Below are positions 47,692 to 57,715 of a stretch of DNA of 64,000 nt, one piece after another. The notes below the pieces were generated by a model. The model ran no database searches. It was not told where the DNA came from and saw only the letters and a list, made by a program, of their open reading frames with translations. How positions within the stretch are numbered: the stretch's first letter is position 1; each line of letters opens with the position of its first letter. Position numbers and translations under genes: made by a program. This DNA comes from Talinum fruticosum (Eukaryota > Streptophyta > Magnoliopsida > Caryophyllales > Talinaceae): assembly GCA_021018815.1 (NCBI GenBank), contig JAITYX010000002.1, forward strand, positions 14,415,001 through 14,479,000, read 5' to 3'.

Positions 47692-49444
47692 TTACAAAGA
47701 GGAAGAAATGAAGGAGGATCTGGAACCAGGCTCCGGAAACTTGCCGAGTATCCGATGGATCTCCTTGACAAACCTCTCCATAGCCGGGGCGGGCAAACAT
47801 ACAGGGAACACAATCCCTCTCTCTCCCTTCTTATTCTTGTATGGCATGTAAAAACTCACAAGATTCGGGATTTCTCCTGCGCTTCCACTATAAGCGGGCA
47901 GGCCCCACCCGAAATCCACCTGATCAAATCTGGCTCGGGTCAAATTCGATACCACGTAACTCCGATCCCCAGTGATCAAGCAGGGCCTACCCTTGACGTG
48001 CATGAGGTCAGCAAGTGACCTCATGTACTCGTCGGTGACCTCAACTTTGGCTTTCTGAATCAACTCCACGGCGTACCCCATTGGGTTCCGGCAGAGCTCA
48101 CCTGCGGTCGATATTGCCGCTGGAAAAGCCAGCACGTTGCCGTAGTATCCCTTTGGGAGGGGAGGGTTATATTTGGAGCGCCCATTGACGATACCAATAA
48201 ACCGAACCTCATCATCCGGTTTGGTTTGGAGGGCGATTGTACGACACTGCCAAATGCAGGCACTGAGCACCTCGAATGTCGTCGACGATTTCAGGTGTCC
48301 CGGTAATAAGCGTCGGAGGGCCGACATCTCCCTAGCTCCTGTTACATGTACATGTGAAAAAATAGTACTACGAAGAATTTCGACAAGTAAAAAAAAGAAA
48401 ATAAACGTGTTAAATGAGAAAGAATTAAAGAAATACCAAAGAAGAAAGACTTGTGGACCATGTGATGATCAGGTGGAATGATGGTGCCGTCGGAGCCAGT
48501 GAGTTGATCGTACTCGCGGTGGACGCAGGTGACTTGGGGAGGATGACGAACGCAAAGTAGGTGGCGCTCCCACACGGGCTGGACCGATGTTTCAGGGGCT
48601 CCACGGGCCAGCTCGGCCACCGTGTTCAGGAAATGGGATCCGCCAGCTGCATCTGTCATTGTATAATTCATTTTCGTAGCTAATATGAAACCCCGCATTT
48701 TAACCTCGTTACCTGCCATTCTCAAAATCTTTATATTCAGATTTAATATGTGAAATAATGATAGTGTTGGGTTACCCCATAAATAATTGATAGGATCCCA
48801 CACAATTAGTATATAAAACTAAAAAAATATATGTATGTTAATGAACAATCAATTAATATAGTATCCTTTTCCGTTGATAGAAAAAAATTTTAAAAAAGAA
48901 GAAAGCCCTATAAGCAACTGAAATGTTAGTATAGTAAAGCTACTATAGATTTTTTCCATACTAGACCGATGAACGTTTCAATATTTTTGAGAGGTAATTA
49001 CCTGAAAGAGGAATAAAGGGGAGTGAAGGACCCCATCAAAGCCAGGGACATCAAAGAGGAATTCCTCCAAGCAGGGGAATGGAGGGTGAAGCTCCCCAAA
49101 GTCATCAAGGGAGACATCAGCATCGGCCTCAGTGAACAACACCCCTCCCCATTACACTCCACCACCAGCTTCCGCCCCATCTTCTCCCTCAACCGCCCGG
49201 CAAAAGGGTAGAACTCCACCAGCGCCTTCCCCAACGCCTCCTTGATCACCTTAGCCGGGTCCCTGCCCCTCAAAGAAGGGTTGGTCCTGTAGAACAGAAG
49301 CACGGGGATCCTGAAGCGGAGTGCTTCTTGGTCGTCGATATCTGATAGCTCCTTCAATTCTTTAGGGGTGGGAGCCGCCGGAGGGATCAACTCCGGGGCT
49401 GCCCTCCTTACACTGAATACCAGAGATTTTTGTGTGCTCATCAT
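47692..49444 (-). pseudogene. BAHD acyltransferase E, catalytic His lost and frameshifted
   Basis: Exons 49002-49444, 48437-48712 and 47692-48338, introns of 289 and 98 nt. Exon 3 is open and keeps DFGWG, ending Ser-Ser-Leu. Exon 1 is one base short in the C-run 49142-49145; exon 2 is one base short in the C-run 48691-48694. Both are homopolymer indels that could be assembly errors. The codon for the catalytic His, however, is TAT (48663-48665), so HTMAD reads YTMTD. In BAHD enzymes this His is the general base, so even with frames repaired the protein should be catalytically dead. Corrected length about 455 residues. TATA box at 49551-49558. Confidence 0.85.
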
Positions 49445-49550
49445 CTTCAAATGGTTTTTGGTTAGGTTGATTAATTAATTCAGGGTTTGTGGAGAAACAA
49501 AGCTGGGCTTTGAGTATGTTGATTTGATTTTGAACCCACAGGTATGACCT

Positions 49551-49558
49551 CTATATAG
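49551..49558 (-). promoter_or_regulatory. TATA box of acyltransferase E
   Basis: TATATAG after CCCC on the minus strand, about 107 bases before the ATG, as in copies B and C. Confidence 0.6.
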
Positions 49559-49780
49559 GGGCAGTAGAGTTGGCGGGGCGGGTGGGGCGCAAGTCTTATA
49601 TTAAACCCCGAGGAGTATATATGTATTTTTATTCCCAGCCAAATAACAAGAGCTACACATGCATGTCAACGTCACTGTGTAGATACACTAAATATGATAG
49701 TGATGCACATTATATGTTTTACTCATACATAACATATTTTAGGTGTTTGATTTTTTTCCTCTTCTTTTCGGAACTTCTAT

Positions 49781-50165
49781 AATGATACGTGTCTTATATA
49801 GGACATACTTTAAGTGTGTTTTTCGATTTAAAAATTATTATATCATGTAATAAATTAAAAAAGAATCGTATAATTGAAGTAGTATAATTATATTATAATT
49901 TACAAATTATATAAATTTTTGTCATTTTATTCATCATTTTTCATATTTATAAAATTATACGTATGACCCAACTTTTAGGTATGGTTGATCCAATTAGGGT
50001 GACATTTGATACTTATCGGAGTAGCCAACGATTATTAAACCTTCACCTTCATAATTAGTCATAATTATTAAAAAATAGTGATTTTAAATCATAAAATACA
50101 TTAATATAGGCCAAGACAAGACATTTTAAGAGTGTTTTCATACATGACACAATATCACCGTTTTT
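49781..50165. mobile_element. AT-rich MITE-like repeat upstream of copy E
   Basis: The best preserved member of the four-copy repeat family. The left end TGATACGTGTCTTATATAGG and the right end read inward (GGTGATATTGTGTCATGTAT) are imperfect inverted repeats. No target duplication could be fixed. No coding capacity. Confidence 0.6.
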
Positions 50166-51382
50166 ATTTTATTATTGTTTATAGTATTATATATATTATT
50201 ACCAATATATTTGAGCTATCAAGTTCACCATATATATAACAATTTATTATTTTTGTGGGTTTAATTTATCTTTTTTTTATTTTGTAGTTGATACCCAAAA
50301 TGATGTATTTATAAGAATATTCACCAAATATGACATTAATATTTATAAAACATAATAATAATGCTTACTAAATATTATAGTTCGTTGCTCACCACATATG
50401 TGATACTAATATTCACTAAAGATAATATAAATGAATGTCTACTAATTGAATATAATTCAATTGTTCATATATAAGTGAATAATTGTGTATCATCTTATTC
50501 CGTGTTAGCGGTTAATAAGCCAATCATCGAGTTACACGCGTTGTCTTTATAATTATTAACTAATTTAATTCTTACTTTACGTTTTTTTTCAAAAATAAAA
50601 TGATATATATCTTGAAATATTATTTTACAAAAAATATGGCGTTGAAATGTAGGAATTACTGATTTAAAATATTATTTAAACCAAATTAATGAATCTAGAG
50701 TGGTCCGCACAATGATGTTGTGTGCAATTGAAGTACACCTATATATGCCATTCTTTACTAATACCCTTTTTTTTGTCACGTGTTATGTTTAATAGGGAGG
50801 GATTAATGCGATATTAACCGATGAAATTAATTAAAAAAAATTGTTAACTAAAACAAGTGCTGTGCCTTTCTTCAAATAGGGATAGCAACTTATGCCTTCC
50901 AATAAAATTATTATTCATTACATTACCTTTACAATAGGACTCCATTAAGACAATTTTCTTATTCGAAAAAGTTGGTCTTTCTTTTTCTACTTGGATCCTC
51001 GTCCAAAGCCTAATTAATTTTTTTTTTACGAATAGAATTATTGACGTACAGATAATTTAACTGATAAAACTTTTAAAAATTTTTAATAAATATTTATATT
51101 TGAATTCTAGTATATTAATTTTTAGGTTTTATTTGTGTAAAAAGGGGGAAAAAGAAGAAAGATAAGTAACTTGAATGTGGCATGGCCCTTGCGTCAGAAA
51201 ACTAGTGGATTACATTTAATAGTGATAGTAACAAATCCTTGGCCGGCAGGCTTCAAGTGCTTATTGAAGTCCTTAAAAGTACATGGAGCACAAGTTCCTC
51301 GTGCCTTGCCCAAAGAAAATTAATGGAAAAAAAAAAAGAAATTGTGTTCAATTCCTTAAAAGTAATTCTATCAAATAAGAAG
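50166..51382. other. AT-rich intergenic DNA, no gene
   Basis: Stops in all frames and no recognised repeat ends. Confidence 0.5.
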
Positions 51383-51410
51383 TCCTGACAAGGAATTTCG
51401 CTACCTTAGA

Positions 51411-51449
<39 letters not shown>

Positions 51450-51502
51450 CGCCGGTTCTCCTGTCATCAGGTCACCAACTTCTTTGACCTTATGGCACTG
51501 GG
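51383..51502 (-). pseudogene. Nuclear insertion of plastid 23S rRNA fragment (NUPT)
   Basis: About 120 bp of GC-rich sequence in AT-rich surroundings. Read on the minus strand it contains CGGCGGCCGTAACTATAACG and GGTAGCGAAATTCCTTGTC, the near-invariant domain IV region of large-subunit rRNA, preceded by GTTGGTGACCTGATGACAGG, which fits plastid 23S rather than mitochondrial 26S. A few substitutions (for example GGTTCTAAGG for GGTCCTAAGG) show that it is no longer under selection. Too short to be functional. Confidence 0.9.
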
Positions 51503-51977
51503 TTTCACTCAACTTAATTTAAACTTAGATTAATCTTAACTTATATTAACAAGATCCTAATCAAATTTATTTGAAGTACATTTTGGGCTAATTTTTCAAC
51601 TTCTCACGAGTCAAGACTGATGACACCGACCAGGGAAAATAGATTATAGAGGAGAGCTGAACCGTTGGTTTTATCAATCAAGCTATCAGCCTGTCATGGT
51701 CCCTTGATTATTCTTTGTCACTTGTCAAGACAGTTGATAGTTGATATCAACTCTACGTAACTACTAGGCCCCCTCCATGACATATGAGCCTAGTGTGCTT
51801 GTGGGCTTAACAAATGGTGCATAATTAATGGATTAAGTCCGACTGAGGTGTATCTCTGTTTTTATATTTATTAGAAGTCTGCTATGAGTCCACAAATTAT
51901 ACCAAAGAAATTGTGAGTTACATGCTCTCGGTGAATGTTCATTCATATAATCAACGAATTCTAAGCATAATAACTAA
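51503..51977. other. Intergenic, no gene
   Basis: Nothing recognised. Confidence 0.4.
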
Positions 51978-52179
51978 TACTCCCTCGGCCCTAAATGATC
52001 TTCCTAAATTGCAAACTCTTTTTATCTGAAATTAGCTTTCTAATAAGCTCATTAAATATAATTTCAGTCAAAGACATTTCACTATTTCTACTAAACTCAT
52101 CATCTATTAGTTAATTTTTTAATTTCTTAAAATATATTTTTTCTTTCATTTAAGAATAACATTATGGAACGGAGGGGTA
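51978..52179. mobile_element. Stowaway-like MITE
   Basis: Starts TACTCCCTCGGCCCTAAATG and ends ATTATGGAACGGAGGGGTA, imperfect inverted ends with TA at each tip. Length 202 bp, AT-rich, non-coding. Confidence 0.7.
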
Positions 52180-53448
52180 TAACAATTTATAGTAACAATT
52201 CATTATTTGAGTAATTTTATATCGTATATTATATTAAGTTGAATCAATATAAAATGCTTTTGTATGTATTAATGAAAGATCTTTATCATCAAACCCAAAA
52301 ATAAAAGGAAAAAAGGAAACAAATCCAGCTGTATGAATGAGCTCACCAAGTTCACCTAACAATTTCTTGTCGCTACACTGCATATATTGGCCAAGTGTTG
52401 GGCGTTTTCGTATTTCCTCCCTCTCCCACGTTTCGATTATGGGGACATAATTTTATTATTTGATAAAACCGTGCGGTGAAAATTGATCGGGCTTTGCCCC
52501 TCTCATTCACGTCGATCGAGTAAGTTTTTTAGACTTTCTTTGAGGTAGAGAGCGTAAAAAATAGACCTGTTTACCGATCTAAATAAAAGTATAAGACGTT
52601 TTCATTTGCATGTGCACCTCCTTTATTTTTTTCTTTTTTTAGATATATATATATATCAGTGGTGGATCTAAGGTGTGGTTAGTGGGTCAGCTAACTCCCT
52701 TTCAAAAATAAATAAAATTTTTATATAGAAGATAATTATAAATGAAAGTTGGTAGACGAATTGACAAGTGTTATATTATGTAAATATAAGGTTGACTTGT
52801 GAGTTTTGAGCTTTGACTTATGAGGCGCAAGGAAAGACAGGAAGAAATGACTCAGAAAGAAGAGGTGTGCCAAAAAAAGTTATCTTACCTCTTCTATGTA
52901 TTTCTTTTGTCACCTATGCTTAAATTTAAAGTGAATAAAATGGTGACGTTAAGTTGCTCAAGGCTTACACCTAAAACTGTATCTCTCTCTATTCAACTAT
53001 GCGCATTTCTATATATTTTTTTCTCCATAACAAAATATGAAACACAATAATTCACGAAATAATTCATTTTTAAATTTAAATTTGTTGATAAGCTCTACTC
53101 CTATAAATTTCATCATAAGTAACTAACAAAATTTGAGACAAACGTTATATATTTATAATTGTGAATATAAGGGGTTTTTTGACATTTTAAATTGCACAAA
53201 TGACATTTACATGTAATGTCACTTCGAACTAATATAAATAATCGCTGCATATGTAAAACTTATAATTTATATTTGATATTTTCACATGACTGATACAAGT
53301 GATGTATTATCTGAATACATTGTAACCATTACAAAACTTATTTTAAATTATAATCATTATGAAATATCAAAATTCAAATGTAAGTAAGTTTGTAGTATTT
53401 CAAATGCATGTAAAGTTCATGCTAGCTTGTCTAGTAGCCCATACAAAA
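52180..53448. other. Intergenic, hAT-like end
   Basis: At 52657 the sequence CAGTGGTGGATCTAAGG followed by CAAAAATAAATAAAATTTTTATA matches the left part of the hAT-like element at 22.8 kb, so a related fragment starts here. No right end or target duplication was found. No gene. Confidence 0.45.
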
Positions 53449-53796
53449 TTAATCCCACCACCATGTATCGGACTCTCCAATCATAGGTAGGCCTTGCAAT
53501 ATGAAATCAAGCTCTTTGGATAAACTATCGTCACCCACTCCACGACCATGAACTCCATTAGCATTATTACCAATGTAGTCACCGCCATTGCTCGAACCAT
53601 CATCGTTTGATCTCGAAATGTCGTCCTTGAACAGAGTCATCCGAGGCTTCTTCTCCTTCATCGAGGCATTGTTGCCCGTGAGGCTTTGAACTACGGACTT
53701 GAAGCACTTGGGATCCACCGTGACATAGCTGGTGTCTATGTACGTTATTTTCGGAGGTAATAATTTATTGCATTGCCCGTACGTGCTTCGTCCCAT
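53449..53796 (-). CDS. VQ-motif protein, 115 residues
   Basis: A single-exon plant-specific regulator. The VQ motif FKSVVQSLTG lies at residues 32-41, matching the FxxxVQxLTG consensus that binds group I and IIc WRKY transcription factors. Before it, KITYIDTSYVTVDPKCF resembles the VQ1/VQ10 type, where a Y-V-x-T-D stretch precedes the motif. A basic KEKKPR patch follows, then a Gly/Asn/Asp-rich low-complexity middle and an acidic, Trp-ending tail. Length and lack of introns are normal for the family. The ATG at 53796 is the first in frame. A minus-strand TATATAAA at 53873-53880 sits about 80 bp upstream. Expected location is the nucleus. Which WRKY partner it uses cannot be told. Confidence 0.9.
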   Translation of the reverse strand: MGRSTYGQCNKLLPPKITYIDTSYVTVDPKCFKSVVQSLTGNNASMKEKKPRMTLFKDDISRSNDDGSSNGGDYIGNNANGVHGRGVGDDSLSKELDFILQGLPMIGESDTWWWD

Positions 53797-53872
53797 CTCG
53801 ATCTCTTCCGCCTTTTAGTTTCTTTAAAGAAGCTCTTCTCCCTCCCTCCTACCAATATGGGTGGTTTGGTGG

Positions 53873-53880
53873 TTTATATA
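53873..53880 (-). promoter_or_regulatory. TATA box of VQ gene
   Basis: TATATAAA on the minus strand, 77 bp before the start codon. Confidence 0.7.
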
Positions 53881-53899
53881 TGATGACCCTCGAGGGTTG

Positions 53900-56614
53900 G
53901 GGTTGAAAATTAAACGCAGGCAGTCAGTCTATGATGACGCGCGAGGGAATATTTCAACGAGTCTTTGAGGGGTCCAAAGAGGCGCTGAATTATATTTTTG
54001 ACGGTACATACAAAGCAACAAACACATTAATAGCCGCGCGTTACATGATATGCAACTCCAGCCACTAGAACTCACAACTCTAGGTCCGTCCACCTGGACC
54101 CGACTCAGTAAATGGGCCATTCAATTTGATTTCGCGCTATATCAATTTTAATTTTACCCAAGTATATGACACTTGATTTTCATTCTGGGTCTGAGTCTTT
54201 TTCGGTTTGAGTTAACTTCAAATTCCCTGATATTAATAAAATAACTTAAGAGAAAAAGATTCAATTTGACTCATTTTTGTTTGGATCAGTCCGAGATTTT
54301 GGATTGTACACTACGAATTAGCTGTTTTGAACGGATATAAAACTTAGATCATTTGACGCAACGGAAAAGCCAGACCAAGTAGAGTAGCTTTATTTGACGC
54401 AAGTTGAAATTTCCTGATTTACTCCTGCGGTACATAGAAGAAGCTACATTACTTGATTATTAAAACTACTAATTATTATCATTAAAAGAAAAATAAAGTA
54501 ATTAGCTGCAAGCAATGGTGTGTCGGAACATCGTTGCGCCTAAAAAATACTTGTTAGTTACTAATAAATATTTTTAATTTGAATATAATTTGAATATCGG
54601 GGTACCCATAAACAAAGTTACAAAGGCCTAAAGAACACCACATACAAATATAAAAGAACACTTATAGTTTAATTTTCTAACTCCGCCACTGCTGACAATA
54701 TATAGTATTACGTGCAAATGTCTCATGTTCTTATAAAAAACAAAGCCAAAACAGAATTTAACAAAAATTAAGTTAGTTAGAATTCTACGTACATAATTGA
54801 TGAAAGAGGAACTTCGTAAATTATGTGTGTGACATGTACGAATACAACAAATAAGTTCTTTTGTCCTGGCTCGATCCAATTTTCATAAGATACACGAAGA
54901 TCCAGACATAGGCAATTGTTGGGTTAAAAACTTAATATTTAACCAATTTAGAGAATTTATTTTGGCATTTTGAAGTGTAATGTCATCTCGGACTAATCCA
55001 AATTGAAGTAACTGGAGTATAAAATTTGATTTTTTTCGCCTGATTGATATAAGAAAATTACATATCCTTCTGAGGAAGAAAATTGCAGAGCACGTAAATA
55101 ATGTAGCAAAATTGATTATAAATTAGTAAAAAACACATCGTAACCTATTCGAGATTAGGATTCAGCAAAAGCTCCAAATGTAAGTATAGACTTTTTTGCT
55201 AACAAAATTAAATTAAGCACGAAAGGATGACTGAGTGGCATACATATAGTGGATATGGGGTTGGGGTTCCAGGGGGTAGGAGATAAATCCTCCAACACAC
55301 ACAATATCCTCACAATCGAGGAATATTGCTCCCGCATTCGAACCCTGGGGAAGTGGGTGAAGGATAGAGTCAGTGGCCATCATGCCATCGACCTCCTCGA
55401 CATATTCATGTCTTTAATTTGGCTAAGTCTAAATGTGCTGAATTTGATTCTTGACCACCAGGCAAATTATTAGCTAGCTAGAAGCCATTGACATGCTATG
55501 TCTCTCCAGCTACGTGTTAGATGCTATTGCTCCATCCGTCCTGAAAAGATTATATATTTTAGAATTTAGAGTTTACTTTTTATAAGATATAATTACTGAC
55601 TCTTTATTTTAAAATGTATAACGGGAAAATTAATTATTTGACGGAGAAGATCAAAGTATACCTTTGACACAAGTTGAAGTTAATTGGCCCACTTTTCTGA
55701 AGCTACATTACTTGGACCTCATTTTTTTGGTTTTGTTTTCATAGAAACTGGAATATATAATGACTACCACAAATAAAAGATCAAATTTTTTAAAGCAATT
55801 AATCCCAAGGTTTAAGTAGGAATAAGTAGATTAGTATTATAAAATCCCCGTACGGAAAAATGTGGTCATTTCCAAATAGATTTTCTGTACACTAGAAAGC
55901 AACTAATTTATGCACAGAAAATAGGAATTCGTTTTCCTAATAGATTAGCCGTACAATGAAAAGGCAAGAAATTGTCGTTAATAAAAGAATCGACGAAAAG
56001 TAGGAAATTAGCCGCAAATGTTGAAATATGAAAAATTGTCGACGTCCCTCTACCATTCACTTTGATCAAGTTCTCTGTCTTTTCTATGGCAATTGGCATT
56101 GACCTTGACCAACTTCTCCCCATATTATATTTTAGTAACTAAGAAATTTCCCCATTTATTATTATTATTATTATTATAAAGAGTATCACCAGCATTATAT
56201 GTTGTACAGAGACTGAGAGACCAACGACCCACTTCAAGGAGGGATGGGCCAAGTAGTTTTCTTAAAGTGTCTAACCCACTGTAAATTTTGATCAGTTTCT
56301 CTAGAAGACGAAAAATTATATTTTCATTGTGAAAATCTGATATCTATACTGTGTCAAGGGCGGGCGGCAGGGGGTAGAGAGAGAGAGAGCAACGCATGAG
56401 ACTTTTTTCAAGACAAGCAATTTGATTACAGAACCGCAGGTATTAATGTTGAAGGCCATAAAAACGCATCAATTTCACGACATTCTGCTTAAGACAAGAC
56501 ATTAGACAACACTAACATAGTATCTGTACATTTCTACCTCAAGAACCTCTCCAACAAGCTAGGATTTTTACCCAGTTAAAGATCACTAATCTAATCCCAC
56601 ACCTAAGTTGTCGT
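53900..56614. other. Intergenic DNA between VQ and BPC genes
   Basis: No supported gene. About 55225-55470 has a GC-richer stretch containing CATTCGAACCCTGG and similar words common in plant retroelement debris. 55530-55625 begins with a partial Stowaway-type end (CTCCATCCGTCCTGAAAAGA). A 14 bp GA run lies at 56376-56389. A 71-codon minus-strand frame at 55908-56123 starting MGRSWSRSMP has no recognised similarity. Confidence 0.45.
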
Positions 56615-57715
56615 CTACCTGATTGTTATGTATCGATTGGTACCGTGTTTGGACCACCGCTCTTTCAAGTCCACGGGACTCGAGAAATCATACCCTTCTG
56701 CTGCCAGTCGACTCAGCAACTTGGAGAAGGCGCTGCCACTCATTTTTCTTCCGCCCATTCGAGCATATCGCTTGTTTGGCACAGGTGGGAGGGGATAAGC
56801 TGACATGGTGGTGGTGCAACAAGATGACTGCCAGCCCCCATTCCCCCACTTGTAGCAATGCCGGAAAACTCCAGTACACGAGCAACCAGGAACTGGCATA
56901 ATGGACTCATCGTAATCCACCCGGTTCAATCCCAAACTTTGGCCCTCCCAATCATTCTTTAACTTCAACTGACCCGAGACAGCTTGCCTGTTGAGGTCTT
57001 CCCTAACCCGTTTTCCTTTTGTTAGTTTCACAGCAGGATGTCCATGGGGCTTGTTCTCTTTTGTCCTCTTTCCCTGAGCTGGCCTGTTACATTCAGCTGC
57101 AACAACAGTTTTGCACAGAGCATCTAATATTTGCATTTCAGCCGCACCGTAAGGAGAATCACCTCTGTGCATTTGGTTCACTGGGTTATAGGCTAGCCTC
57201 TTCATTCCACGTTGAATTTCAAACCCTGTGGGTTGGTTAATAGAATGTTGAAGGGCATTTAGGGCATTGTCCCTTTCCAGTATAGCATCATTACGTTCTT
57301 TAATCGCCAAATTTCTCTGTGAAATAGCTGCTTCTCGCTCCTCCAAGGCCTTTTTCTTTTCTAGCAATGCTCTATTCCTCTCTTCAATTGCTGCATCTCT
57401 CTCAGCTATGATGTTCAAGTACTTCTTGTTCATATTGAGGACATTCTGCTCCTTAACCTGATGCTGGTTCACCATATTCCACTGGAATAACAAAACAGTA
57501 TCTTCGAATATTTCATAATATTAAACACATATATCAACCCCAAAAAATATCAGACAAAACCTCTCAACATTATTTCCCGTCTTTATTCGACACTAACTGT
57601 AAGTTGGAAAACCAAAGAGATCAATGATATGGCTTCTTACCGGAGAGTGTTCTTCCCTCGGATTCTCAAACCTAAGTCTCCCGCCCCTCGATGTCCACTG
57701 ATGTCCATAGCACAT
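56615..57715 (-). CDS. BPC4-like: BBR/BPC class II GAGA-binding transcription factor, BPC4-like
   Basis: A nuclear factor that binds GA/CT repeats and recruits Polycomb-type repressors. Coding exons 57641-57715 and 56615-57481 with a 159 nt intron (donor CCG/GTAAGAAG, acceptor TTATTCCAG) give 313 residues. Residues 50-101 form the class II Ala-Glu-Arg-Asp-type coiled coil ([20 protein letters not shown]). Basic stretches at about 162-184 are likely nuclear localisation signals. The DNA-binding domain, 203-313, holds five conserved Cys at 225, 227, 234, 246 and 247 and ends [22 protein letters not shown] at the exon junction is the BPC4-type signature. The written start (MCYGHQ) is atypical: an ATG 12 bases further in opens MDISGHRG, the usual BPC start, but in another frame. 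One C missing from 57684-57687 would explain this. Confidence 0.9.

Noticed and set aside
52657..54692. One long hAT element from CAGTGGTGGATC to CCGCCACTG enclosing the VQ gene
   Set aside because: The 8 bp flanks do not match (ATATATAT against CTGACAAT), and the interior is an ordinary gene with its own promoter.
55320..55350. Possible tRNA T-loop (GGTTCGAATGC on the minus strand)
   Set aside because: No acceptor stem or anticodon arm can be paired around it; the context looks like retroelement debris.
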